Shown piece by piece: positions 50,895-59,339 of a DNA stretch of 64,000 bases. Positions within the stretch are counted from its first letter, which is position 1; each line of letters opens with the position of its first letter. The notes beneath the pieces are model-generated. The model ran no database searches. It saw nothing but the letters and a program-made list of their open reading frames with translations, and had not been told where the DNA came from. Source of the DNA: Mucilaginibacter tundrae (GTDB taxonomy: Bacteria > Bacteroidota > Bacteroidia > Sphingobacteriales > Sphingobacteriaceae); assembly GCF_013408825.1 (NCBI RefSeq), contig NZ_JACCBZ010000003.1:434001-498000 (forward strand), written 5' to 3'. A program made the position numbers and the translations under genes.

Positions 50895-51967
50895 ATCCGG
50901 GTTGCAATAGCCTCAAATGAAAGGTTTGATTTGAAATAATCCAAACAGTTTTTTTGCTTTTCCTTAATATTTGAAGCTTGTGTTTGCACCAACGCATTTA
51001 ATAAGGCATTTTCATTCCCCACCTCATACAATAACCCGCATCTGCCATTATCAGTTATCATCCTGAAGGAATCTATATTGGTTACAACAGGTACGCAGCC
51101 ACATGCCATAGCCTCACAAACAGCGGTTCCGCTGCCTTCATAATGTGAACCGGAAAGCAGGAAGTCTGCACTGTTAAACCAATAAAGTAAGTCGTCATGT
51201 AATACCTTGCCGACTAATATGATCTTGCTTCCATGCGGGCTTGCGTTTAGTAGTTGTTTAATATCATAAAGCAATTCTTCTGTTTGATAGATCATGTACA
51301 AACGAGCTTCACGGCTAACAGATGCAAATCTTAAAAATGCTTTTACAACATTCAATGGATCTTTATTTTCATTCAATCTCCCCACCCATAAAAAAACAAG
51401 ATTGCCATTAACACCGGTTTTTAGCCCGGCAGCTTTTTTATTAATAGGGTGAAAAAGAGTTGATACCTCCATTACCTCATGTATTTTTTGAGGCGATCCA
51501 AGATTACCTCTGTTCACCCAATCTAGCCCCATCGATTTGGAGGCAAACAGGTATGCATCTACCAAGGGATCAGCCAATCGTTGAATATATTTTTTTATCC
51601 CGGTAAAAGGCTTTTCCGCATGATGCTGGGCAATAAATTTTGCTTTTTTATTTACCAACGCTCTTAATTGAATAACTTGTAATGGTTGATGTAAACCATG
51701 TACAAAAACAATATCTGGATTTAAATCACGTACATATCGATTGATCTTATGAGGGAAAAATGTCTTTTTCCTGTCTAAATTCACAAAATGATGTTGTACA
51801 CCGTTATGAATGTATATGCCTTCGTAATTAATTTGTTTAATGCTTATTACTGTATGGTTTTCACTTAGTTGCCCTAATAACTCGGTATAACCCGTTGTTC
51901 TTTTGATCCAACTTTCGGGCGAAGTAAAATCCGGAGAATAATTGTAATTGACAAATACGTATAACAT
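50870..51967 (-). CDS. Glycosyltransferase family 4
   Basis: A 365-residue GT-B enzyme. Landmarks: VFVHGLHQPLQVIQLRALVN in the acceptor half, AQHHAEKP, VFLWVGRLNENKDPLNVVKA near residue 190, and the donor-site EX7E region SGSHYEGSGTAVCEAMACGC followed by VPVVTNIDSF. It leads no obvious coupling but is 9 nt after the flavin-reductase-like gene, so it is probably the last gene of the minus-strand unit starting at 55048. Confidence 0.9.
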   Translation of the reverse strand: MLYVFVNYNYSPDFTSPESWIKRTTGYTELLGQLSENHTVISIKQINYEGIYIHNGVQHHFVNLDRKKTFFPHKINRYVRDLNPDIVFVHGLHQPLQVIQLRALVNKKAKFIAQHHAEKPFTGIKKYIQRLADPLVDAYLFASKSMGLDWVNRGNLGSPQKIHEVMEVSTLFHPINKKAAGLKTGVNGNLVFLWVGRLNENKDPLNVVKAFLRFASVSREARLYMIYQTEELLYDIKQLLNASPHGSKIILVGKVLHDDLLYWFNSADFLLSGSHYEGSGTAVCEAMACGCVPVVTNIDSFRMITDNGRCGLLYEVGNENALLNALVQTQASNIKEKQKNCLDYFKSNLSFEAIATRIQEIAARL

Positions 51968-51976
51968 ATTTATAGG

Positions 51977-52894
51977 TTAATATACTGCCTCCACGCTATT
52001 GTAATTACTGTTTTGGAATTGCAAAAAGCTGATATGGTAAAAAGAAAAAGGACCGGGTTTTATTTGTTTAACGTTGACTACCTTGCCTACCAATAGCATG
52101 TGGAACCCCATTTTCCTGTGCCGGATAATTTCTATTTCTTTATATGATCCGCTAAAATCAGGAACCGGGAATCCGAATAATTCACTTGATTTGGTGCTGA
52201 AGGGCATCTTTTCTACTGGTGTGGGCGAAGTACTGGGGTGCTTGCCCAAATCATAAATAATGTTAATGTCGGCGGAATCTGTATCGCAAACTACTACTTT
52301 CTTTGCCGCTAAAATCTTGTCTAAAGTAACATTAGTAGTTCTTAAACCTAAAATATACAGACCTTCTTCTTCAATGTGGCTATGTATATCCATTGGAAAT
52401 ATATTGCAATAGTTCTCATCCAGGTAGGAGACAATGATGATACTTCGTGGATAAGAGTATAAGGCATTAATTACCTTCCGGCTGTTATAAGTGTTTTTGG
52501 GCGACTTTAACAGATAAGCAAAGAAAACCAACCTGTGTAGCGGGTTTAACTGGTAATTTTTAACCTTTTCAACTTTAAACAATATCAAAGCCCCATTTGT
52601 CGTAACGATCTTTTCAATTAGCGATACATTGATAGATGCATTCAGTTTTCCACCCTTTTTAAATTGAATTGTTGTTGCCTTATCAGCAATTGCAGCTAAT
52701 TGCCTACTCGGTAACCACACTGCAACACAAAATGGATCAAGGCAGATCATACCATGATGTTTGCTAATATCATGGGTGGAATCGCCTGTTTTTAAAAAAA
52801 CGCTTTCCTGTATCTGACTTTGTTTAAGCCTTGATATAAAAAAGGTTTTTATTTTATCACCCTTAAAAAATAATTTCCTGATTAGTTTATTCAT
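51977..52894 (-). CDS. Flavin-reductase-like split-barrel protein
   Basis: A 305-residue protein. The second half reads like the FMN-binding split barrel of flavin reductases: YPRSIIIVSYLDENYCNIFP, MDIHSHIEEEGLYILGLR, a KILAAKKVVVCDT strand, and the family-type FHMLLVGKVVNVKQ with a histidine. The first 120 residues show a similar strand pattern and may be a degenerate second barrel. I start at ATG 52894, not TTG 52909. In a glycan cluster this is unexpected; it could reduce flavin for another enzyme or bind a cofactor only. Medium confidence. Confidence 0.65.
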   Translation of the reverse strand: MNKLIRKLFFKGDKIKTFFISRLKQSQIQESVFLKTGDSTHDISKHHGMICLDPFCVAVWLPSRQLAAIADKATTIQFKKGGKLNASINVSLIEKIVTTNGALILFKVEKVKNYQLNPLHRLVFFAYLLKSPKNTYNSRKVINALYSYPRSIIIVSYLDENYCNIFPMDIHSHIEEEGLYILGLRTTNVTLDKILAAKKVVVCDTDSADINIIYDLGKHPSTSPTPVEKMPFSTKSSELFGFPVPDFSGSYKEIEIIRHRKMGFHMLLVGKVVNVKQIKPGPFSFYHISFLQFQNSNYNSVEAVY

Positions 52895-52895
52895 A

Positions 52896-53144
52896 TCAAA
52901 AAGTATCAATATCGGCAGAATGCTTTTTATAAAATTTTAAATGTTGTTCAAACGTTTTCTGTATTTAAAAAACAGGGTTAAAGCGGGTATCGTCATCCTT
53001 GCAAATGCCGTGATATATTACGATGCGACTGCCACAGGCTTCACTATAAAAATTATTGTATAACCCAATCCGATGCTCAACATCCCTTAACAGATATTTG
53101 CCTTCCCTGCTTAATTTAGAACCTATTTTATTTAATATTTCCAT
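52896..53144 (-). pseudogene. Polysaccharide deacetylase, truncated N-terminal remnant
   Basis: Minus-strand translation from 53144 gives an intact-looking start (MEILNKIGSKLSREGKYLL), then SRIVIYHGICKDDDTRFNPVF, the entry strand of a NodB-type polysaccharide deacetylase (IxYHGI). A TAA interrupts at 52965-52967; the same frame continues IQKTFEQHLKFYKKHS and stops at 52896. The catalytic TFDDG region and all downstream sequence are gone, replaced by the flavin-reductase-like gene. So this is an inactive fragment of about 83 codons lying 3 nt after the amidohydrolase stop. Confidence 0.75.
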
Positions 53145-53147
53145 AGT

Positions 53148-54308
53148 TTAATCAGGAATTGTTATACTTTTTGGGAAATTGGCATTTGGGTGATATTTCC
53201 TGATGTCAGCCATTAACCCGGGTAGATTTCCTTGAACATATTTGCAAACTCCATTTATATAGATCTTGCTGAAATCCTCTTTTATATTGCTTAATTGTTC
53301 CAATAGTTCCTCATCAAACAATCTTATTTCTCCTTGATGGATAACCAGCAATAGATCAGCGGGGGTAATTGCATAAAAAGCATCAAAGCCATCACTATTA
53401 GATGACTTTTGGGTTACAACCAGATCAGCATCTTTATCTTGTGTTATTCCGCCGTTGTTTAATCGCCATGTTTGGGCGGCGTTTATGGTTACAGTATTAT
53501 AAAGTTCATTGTCAGTCAGTAATCGACTTTTTCGTGCCGACTGCAAATGTCCCCACATATCCCATTCGCTGGTTAGGGTAGAATCGGTACCAAACAAGAT
53601 GTTAGTATGATCTTTTAGAAGATTAATCAGCGCGGTTTTATTCAGTAAAAAATAATTCGATTGCGGGCACCACACTACTGCTTCAAATTCTTCAGCCTGG
53701 GATTCGGTCATCGCGACAGCGTGTACACCTACAAGCTTTCTATTTAAAATATTCCATTTGATTAGTTGCCAGATCTCATTTTTTGATTGGAGGTCAACCC
53801 CTTCGCCCACATGTATATTTACCGGTAGATGCTTTTTTAAGGGATTGTTTAGTTTGAGTTTCCACCGTTTTTCAAAACCAACAGAATGTATGCAATGCGA
53901 ATCTTCAAACACATTAATTAAATCATTTGCTGTTCCAAGCTTTTCACCGTGGTTAATAACCGTGGTAACACCACATAACAGGTTTTTATAGATACCCCAT
54001 TTTGAACGTAATTCAACAGGTATTTTTAACACTTCCGCTATCTCCGGTTTATACCTTTCATGGATATACTTGCCCCATTCGGTATAATTATTATAAAGCT
54101 GACTACCTAGCTGGGGGAATAAATTAAAATCCAGATGATCATGCGAGTTGATCAATCCCGGGAAAATGATCCCGTTATTAAATTCCAGATGTAAAACCTC
54201 ATTTTCAGCAATAATAGGCGAGGATGATATCTCCGCTATTTTCCCATCACTAATTTTAATATTAATGGGTTGATTACTGTTTACCGGTTTTACATTATTT
54301 ATGATCAT
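53148..54308 (-). CDS. Amidohydrolase-superfamily metal-dependent hydrolase
   Basis: A 386-residue enzyme of the cytosine-deaminase-like branch. The N-terminal composite beta domain (NIKISDGKIAEISSS) is followed by the metal motif GLINSHDHLDF (His56, His58), TTVINHGEK, the barrel histidines in VNIHVGEGVDL and VGVHAVAM, and the metal aspartate in FGTDSTLTSEW. The C-terminal INAAQTWRLNNGGITQDKDA-type closing strand is present. Substrate unknown; deamination or hydrolysis of a ring or amide is expected. Its start shares one base with the methyltransferase stop. Confidence 0.88.
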   Translation of the reverse strand: MIINNVKPVNSNQPINIKISDGKIAEISSSPIIAENEVLHLEFNNGIIFPGLINSHDHLDFNLFPQLGSQLYNNYTEWGKYIHERYKPEIAEVLKIPVELRSKWGIYKNLLCGVTTVINHGEKLGTANDLINVFEDSHCIHSVGFEKRWKLKLNNPLKKHLPVNIHVGEGVDLQSKNEIWQLIKWNILNRKLVGVHAVAMTESQAEEFEAVVWCPQSNYFLLNKTALINLLKDHTNILFGTDSTLTSEWDMWGHLQSARKSRLLTDNELYNTVTINAAQTWRLNNGGITQDKDADLVVTQKSSNSDGFDAFYAITPADLLLVIHQGEIRLFDEELLEQLSNIKEDFSKIYINGVCKYVQGNLPGLMADIRKYHPNANFPKSITIPD

Positions 54309-55048
54309 TAAACTCTCTTGAAATGTATCCCGTAAATAATGGGTTGATCTTTAAATTTTTCGTAAACGTGTAGTGCATTTTGTTGCTCATAATAATGCTT
54401 CACTGTTTCATCAACTTTAATTTCCTGATGCGCTATTGCAGTAAAACCTTCCTTTAAAAGGATGTGTTTTATACTATCCGTTGTATGTACAAAGTTCTGA
54501 ACTGCGATATGCTTATCTCCATGCCTGAAGGTTCGCCTACCACCTGATGCCAGTGCATTTGGATGAAAATCTGTGATGATCATATCTCCCTGTTGCTTAG
54601 TTATCCTGCACCAGGTTTTCAGGGCGGATTCAATATCCTTAATGTGGGCAACCGTTAGCGTTGATAGGATCACATCATAAGTATCATCAGCAATATCCTC
54701 GAAATGATTATCCATGATCACATAAGTTTTTGCTTCGGGAAACTTGGTAGTCAGTTTTTCTAACATTCCTGTTGAAACATCAAACCCGGTTAAACTTGCC
54801 GGGTTTTGCTGAAAAATTTTTCCCCAATGCCTGCCTGTACCACATCCTATATCAACAACAGTTTTGTTTTCAAGGCTTAAACCGCCAAGAAGTTTGGTGA
54901 ACAATATTTCATCAAGGTCAAGCATCAGGTTACCCGGCTGCGCATCATAGTTTTCGGCCCATATATCGTAAGCCTCAACTACACCCTTATTCTCGATAGT
55001 TGTAGGTAAAAGCTGCCTTCTGATATAATTCTTAATGGTATTTATCAA
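54308..55048 (-). CDS. Class I SAM-dependent methyltransferase
   Basis: A 246-residue methyltransferase. Motif I is VVDIGCGTGRHWGKIF, followed by LTGFDVSTGMLEKL (motif II) and DVILSTLTVAHIKDIESAL. The substrate is unknown: it could be a sugar, lipid or small molecule. Translation seems to start at TTG 55048. It is the first gene of a minus-strand unit with the amidohydrolase, flavin-reductase-like and GT4 genes, opposite the radical SAM unit across a structured gap. Confidence 0.88.
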   Translation of the reverse strand: MINTIKNYIRRQLLPTTIENKGVVEAYDIWAENYDAQPGNLMLDLDEILFTKLLGGLSLENKTVVDIGCGTGRHWGKIFQQNPASLTGFDVSTGMLEKLTTKFPEAKTYVIMDNHFEDIADDTYDVILSTLTVAHIKDIESALKTWCRITKQQGDMIITDFHPNALASGGRRTFRHGDKHIAVQNFVHTTDSIKHILLKEGFTAIAHQEIKVDETVKHYYEQQNALHVYEKFKDQPIIYGIHFKRV

Positions 55049-55095
55049 TTCAGTATGATTTTAGAATCCGGCTGTTATTAGCGTTTCATCAGGAA

Positions 55096-55175
55096 TTACG
55101 CTCTATAAGCTATAATGGTTGCTCTATGTATTTTATTTAATCAGGCAGGCAACCATCGTATTTTGAAGAGCGTAA
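55096..55175. promoter_or_regulatory. Nested dyad in the divergent control region
   Basis: An outer perfect 9-bp dyad (TTACGCTCT at 55096-55104 and its complement at 55167-55175) encloses an inner perfect 8-bp one (ATGGTTGC at 55115-55122, complement at 55149-55156). Together they form one long interrupted stem. It may be an RNA structure or paired operators. Confidence 0.55.
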
Positions 55176-55227
55176 CTGTATTGTAAATTGTTTTTTAGTA
55201 ATTAAGTAAGTTTTATGTTAACTGTGT

Positions 55228-55279
55228 CCCCCGCTATGTAGGGCATGCCGGTGGATCAATTCCACCGGTATTGCGGGGG
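55228..55279. promoter_or_regulatory. Strong hairpin upstream of the radical SAM genes
   Basis: A 10-bp stem (TGCCGGTGGA, one G-T pair, 5-nt loop) sits inside a second 7-bp stem CCCCCGC/GCGGGGG, with an 11-nt bulge on one side. It lies 26 nt before the first radical SAM ATG. No T run follows, so it is not a simple terminator. Confidence 0.6.
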
Positions 55280-55305
55280 CTTGCTAATAACGATGTAAAC
55301 AAACC

Positions 55306-56811
55306 ATGAGTAATAAAATATTATTGTTTAACCCGAAAAGCGCTATCAACAAGTATCGCATTCCTAATTCAATTTTAAACATAGCCGCATCGGTTGATGG
55401 TAAATACGAATGGGCTATTATTGATGGTAACTGTGAACCGGATCCCATCAAAAAAATCGAAAGCTATTTAAGCACCGGCGAATATAAATACCTTGGTTTT
55501 ACGGTAATGCCCGGCCCGCAATTAAGGCAGGCTATACTGGCTGCAAAAGCTATCAAAGAGAAATACCCGCATACTAAAATGATTTGGGGTGGATACTTTC
55601 CATCAAACCAACCTAATGCGGTTTTATACTCGGGTTATGTTGATTTTATAATTAATGGGCCCGGCGATAATGCGTTTCCGAATTTGATTGATGCGCTGGA
55701 AAACGGTACGCCATTCGAATTCATTAAAAACCTCATCTATAAAAATCGCGATAGCAAAATTATCATCAACGGCAAAGAAGACCTGCTTGATCAAGATTCA
55801 TTGCCCCCCTTACCTTATGATAAACTGAATGAGTTTTACCCCATCCCTAAATTTTTAGGCAAAACATACCTGGGCGAAAAAACATTGGCTTATCACTCCA
55901 GTATTGGCTGCCCATTCACTTGTTCTTTTTGCGCGGTAGTACCTATTTATGAAGCAAGATGGAAAGGCAAATCGGCACAAAAGGTTTATGAAGACGTAAA
56001 GTATATTAAAGATAAATGGGGCGCTGATGCTATCGAGTTTCACGATAATAATTTCTTCGTATCTGAAAAACGAGCGGTCGAATTTTCGAGGCTGATCAAA
56101 GACGAGAATATGACATGGTGGGGAATGGCGCGGATCGACACGATGAGCAAGTTTAAAGATTCATCATTAGCTGCCATTCGCGAAGCGGGGTGTAAGATCA
56201 TTTTTTTTGGTGCTGAAAGCGGTAATAACGAAGTTTTGGCGCAGATGGATAAAGGCGGTACCCAAACCGGTAACCAGATCATCGAGTTTGCTGAACGCCT
56301 GAAGAAATTTGACATTATTCCCGAATACTCATTTGTTTTAGGCACGCCCGGTCCTACTCCCGAAAAGGTGCAGGCAGGTATTGACTTTGAGATCAACTTT
56401 ATCAAAAAAGTAAAAAATGTAAATCCCAAAACGGAGATCATTATTTATACCTATAGCCCAGTGCCAACAGAGGGGTCGGAAATGTATAAGCAGGTGTTGG
56501 CCAGTGGCTTTAAATTTCCGCAAACGCTGGAGGATTGGATCAGCCCCGCCTGGGAGAGTTTCGACCTAAGAAAAAATCCACTGACTCCATGGCTCACGGC
56601 TGAGATGATAGACAAGATCAGAAACTTTGAAACAGTATTGAACGGTGTATACCCTACGGTGACAGATATCCGCATGAGTATGTTAAAAAGGAAGATCGTA
56701 AAATTAATAGCAAGCTTACGCTATAAGGTTGACCTGTATTACTATCCATACGAAATAAAACTGCTGCAAAAGATCTGGAGATATCGCCAACCCGAAACGC
56801 AAGGCTTTTAA
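55306..56811 (+). CDS. Radical SAM protein with B12-binding-like N-terminal domain (1)
   Basis: A 501-residue enzyme. The N-terminal half (about residues 1-130) has the B12-binding-like Rossmann pattern of this superfamily (YLGFTVMPGPQLRQAI, MIWGGYFPS, IINGPGDNAFPNL) but no DxHxxG cobalamin motif. The radical SAM barrel begins with the [4Fe-4S] motif CPFTCSFC (Cys202, 206, 209) and continues with DAIEFHDNNFFV, GMARIDTM and FFGAESGNNEVLAQMDKGG. Homologues carry out methylations or rearrangements; substrate unknown. First of four plus-strand genes. Confidence 0.9.
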   Translation: MSNKILLFNPKSAINKYRIPNSILNIAASVDGKYEWAIIDGNCEPDPIKKIESYLSTGEYKYLGFTVMPGPQLRQAILAAKAIKEKYPHTKMIWGGYFPSNQPNAVLYSGYVDFIINGPGDNAFPNLIDALENGTPFEFIKNLIYKNRDSKIIINGKEDLLDQDSLPPLPYDKLNEFYPIPKFLGKTYLGEKTLAYHSSIGCPFTCSFCAVVPIYEARWKGKSAQKVYEDVKYIKDKWGADAIEFHDNNFFVSEKRAVEFSRLIKDENMTWWGMARIDTMSKFKDSSLAAIREAGCKIIFFGAESGNNEVLAQMDKGGTQTGNQIIEFAERLKKFDIIPEYSFVLGTPGPTPEKVQAGIDFEINFIKKVKNVNPKTEIIIYTYSPVPTEGSEMYKQVLASGFKFPQTLEDWISPAWESFDLRKNPLTPWLTAEMIDKIRNFETVLNGVYPTVTDIRMSMLKRKIVKLIASLRYKVDLYYYPYEIKLLQKIWRYRQPETQGF

Positions 56812-56822
56812 TTATACAGATT

Positions 56823-57875
56823 ATGATGATGCCTGCTTTATATGACACTTTTAAACGATATCGCACGTTGCAAACGCATGCCATATCTGCCTTGCCTGTT
56901 GTTATTTTAATGCCGCATAGCGCCTGTAACTGCCGTTGTGTAATGTGTGATATATGGAAGGACAATAAAAATCTGAAGCAACTTACCGAACAGGATGTAG
57001 AAGGCTTAATGGCTTCGCTAAAAACATTCGGAACAAAACAAGTAGCCATGTCTGGTGGTGAGGCTTTGCTTAATGCCAACTTTTTTAAGTTGTGCGAAAT
57101 TTTAAAATATGCGGGTATTAGCGTTACGTTGCTCACTACGGGCTTAACCATAAAAAGGAATGCCGAAAATATATTGAGATGGGTAGATGAGGTGATAGTA
57201 TCCTTAGATGGCGATGAGCCACTGCATGATGCTATCCGCAATGTGCCGGGTGTTTTTAAAAAGTTGAAAGATGGTGTAGAGCACATCAAAGCGCTGAACC
57301 CTAATTACAGGATAACGGCGCGTACCGTGATCCATCGCTTAAACTTCAGGAACTGGGAATCCATTATTAGCGAAGCGAAAAAAATGGGTATCGACCAGAT
57401 CAGCTTTTTGCCGGCAGATGTAAGCAGCCATGCTTTTAACCGCCAGATGGCCTGGGAAGAACCGAAACAAGACGAAATATTAATATCAAAAAAAGAATTG
57501 CCCGAGTTGATGGAAACCATCACACGCATCATAGATAATCACGGTGATTTCACTTCAGGCTTTATAGCAGAGTCGCCCGAAAAAATCAGGCAGATCTATT
57601 ACTACTATGCCGCATTTTACAAACTGAACCCGTTCCCGTTTAAAAAATGCAATGCACCCTGGGTATCAACAGTTATTGAAGCCGACGGCAGTGTTAGGCC
57701 ATGCTTTTTTCATGATACAGTAGGCAATATCAAGCATGATTCATTAGCCAATATTTTAAACAGTGATAAGGCCATCAGCTTTAGAAAATCATTAAGTAAA
57801 AATATGGGCACCAACGCAACCTGTGTAAAATGTGTTTGCTCGTTAAATTTATCGCCTCTACAAAAAATCGCATAA
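56823..57875 (+). CDS. Radical SAM protein with SPASM-like C-terminus (2)
   Basis: A 350-residue enzyme without a B12-binding half. The cluster motif is ACNCRCVMCDIW (Cys35, 39 and 42), with VAMSGGEALLN as the SAM-binding GGE motif and VIVSLDGDEPLHDAIRN. The C-terminal part holds further cysteines (KKCNAPW, RPCFFHD, CVKCVC), suggesting an auxiliary iron-sulfur cluster as in SPASM or twitch proteins. It lies 11 nt after the first radical SAM gene and 1 nt before the third. Confidence 0.9.
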   Translation: MMMPALYDTFKRYRTLQTHAISALPVVILMPHSACNCRCVMCDIWKDNKNLKQLTEQDVEGLMASLKTFGTKQVAMSGGEALLNANFFKLCEILKYAGISVTLLTTGLTIKRNAENILRWVDEVIVSLDGDEPLHDAIRNVPGVFKKLKDGVEHIKALNPNYRITARTVIHRLNFRNWESIISEAKKMGIDQISFLPADVSSHAFNRQMAWEEPKQDEILISKKELPELMETITRIIDNHGDFTSGFIAESPEKIRQIYYYYAAFYKLNPFPFKKCNAPWVSTVIEADGSVRPCFFHDTVGNIKHDSLANILNSDKAISFRKSLSKNMGTNATCVKCVCSLNLSPLQKIA

Positions 57876-57876
57876 T

Positions 57877-59334
57877 ATGAAAAATATTCTTTTTTCTCAT
57901 TCTTATTTTTTGCGTTACGACCCTAAGCAATGGCAGTTAGGGCAACCCTATCCGCCATTGGGTACTTTATACGCGGCAGCATTGATGCGTGCAAATGATT
58001 ATCAGGTTGCTTTGTTTGATACCATATTTGTAAGTAATCCCGAGGAGGTTACGCCTGTCATCGAACAAAACAAACCCGATTTTTTCGTAATTTATGATGA
58101 TGGGTTTAATTACCTCACCAAAATGTGCCTTACCAATATGCGCGAGGCTGCATTTAGCATGAGCAAAATAGCAAAGGCTGAAGGAAGTACCGTGATTGTA
58201 TCCAGTTCGGACTCTACAGATAGGTATGAAGAATACTTGAAAGAGGGTGCCGATTTTGTGATCATCGGCGAAGCAGAACACACGTTATTAGAATTAACTA
58301 ATTATATTGAAAGCGGCGGAACAGATTTTTTCACGATCAAAGGTTTAGCTTATATACATGACGGTAGTGTTATTAAAACACCCGGACGACCTGTTTTAAA
58401 AGAATTGGATAGCCTGCCATTGCCTGCCTGGGATTTGATAAACATGGAGCAATACAAGCAAGCCTGGTTAAAGAATGCAGGGTATTTTTCCTTAAATATG
58501 AGCACCACACGCGGTTGCCCGTTTAAGTGTAATTGGTGCGCGAAACCTATCTACGGAAACAGGTATAATTCCCGTAGCCCTGAAAATGTGCTTGCTGAGA
58601 TCAAGCTATTAAAGAAACGATATGGCATGGATCATATCTGGTTCTGTGATGATATTTTTGGTTTGAAACCGGGGTGGATAATTGAGCTGGCAAAGCTTAT
58701 TGAACAAGAAAAAATCAATATCAGGTTCAAGATTCAATCCAGGGCCGATCTTCTTGTTGATGAGGTTACGGTAAAAGCATTAGCTGCAGCCGGTTGTGAA
58801 AACGTTTGGATAGGAGCCGAAAGCGGTTCGCAAAAAATATTGGATGCCATGGATAAGGGAATCAGTATTGAGCAGATTCGTGAATCGACCAGATTGATGA
58901 AGAGGGTCGGAATAAAACCCTCGTTTTTTATCCAATTTGGCTATCCCGGTGAATTAAAGGATGATATTAGTTTAACTATTGATATGATCAATGAGTTGTT
59001 GCCATTTGAAATAGGTATTTCTGTTTCCTATCCCTTACCCGGCACCTCATTTTATGAAAAAGTAAAAACCGAGTTACAGAAAAAAACCAATTGGACAGAT
59101 TCTAACGAAATGGCGCTAATGTTTCAAAACACTTATCAGCCATCGTATTATAAACAACTACATCGCTATGTGCACCAAAATTACCATAAGCACCTGGCAA
59201 AAAATGCTTTGGTTAAGCTAATGCAGAATCCGGCACTTACTGATATTAAAAACTTAAAAAAAGCTTTATCCGTGGTATATCATACACCTGCTACATTTTT
59301 AGAAGGAGTAAAATTGAGGCAACTGGAGGGATAG
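57877..59334 (+). CDS. Radical SAM protein with B12-binding-like N-terminal domain (3)
   Basis: A 485-residue enzyme of the same architecture as the gene at 55306 but clearly diverged. N terminus: QPYPPLGTLYAAALMRANDY and VALFDTIFVSNPEE, then FVIIGEAEHTLLEL, typical of the B12-binding-like half, again without a DxHxxG motif. The radical SAM motif is GCPFKCNWC (Cys214, 218, 221), followed by HIWFCDDIFGLKP, KIQSRADLL, VWIGAESGSQKILDAM and FIQFGYPGE. Its TAG stop overlaps a possible GTG start of the methyltransferase. Confidence 0.9.
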   Translation: MKNILFSHSYFLRYDPKQWQLGQPYPPLGTLYAAALMRANDYQVALFDTIFVSNPEEVTPVIEQNKPDFFVIYDDGFNYLTKMCLTNMREAAFSMSKIAKAEGSTVIVSSSDSTDRYEEYLKEGADFVIIGEAEHTLLELTNYIESGGTDFFTIKGLAYIHDGSVIKTPGRPVLKELDSLPLPAWDLINMEQYKQAWLKNAGYFSLNMSTTRGCPFKCNWCAKPIYGNRYNSRSPENVLAEIKLLKKRYGMDHIWFCDDIFGLKPGWIIELAKLIEQEKINIRFKIQSRADLLVDEVTVKALAAAGCENVWIGAESGSQKILDAMDKGISIEQIRESTRLMKRVGIKPSFFIQFGYPGELKDDISLTIDMINELLPFEIGISVSYPLPGTSFYEKVKTELQKKTNWTDSNEMALMFQNTYQPSYYKQLHRYVHQNYHKHLAKNALVKLMQNPALTDIKNLKKALSVVYHTPATFLEGVKLRQLEG

Positions 59335-59339
59335 TGAGA

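Noticed and set aside
55228..55279. Cobalamin riboswitch upstream of B12-binding-like radical SAM genes
   Set aside because: Although the position would make sense, I could not find the conserved B12-box sequence or the expected multi-stem core; only simple hairpins are present.
56654..57289. 211-residue minus-strand ORF across two radical SAM genes
   Set aside because: It spans the ends of two real genes in antisense and has no domain features.
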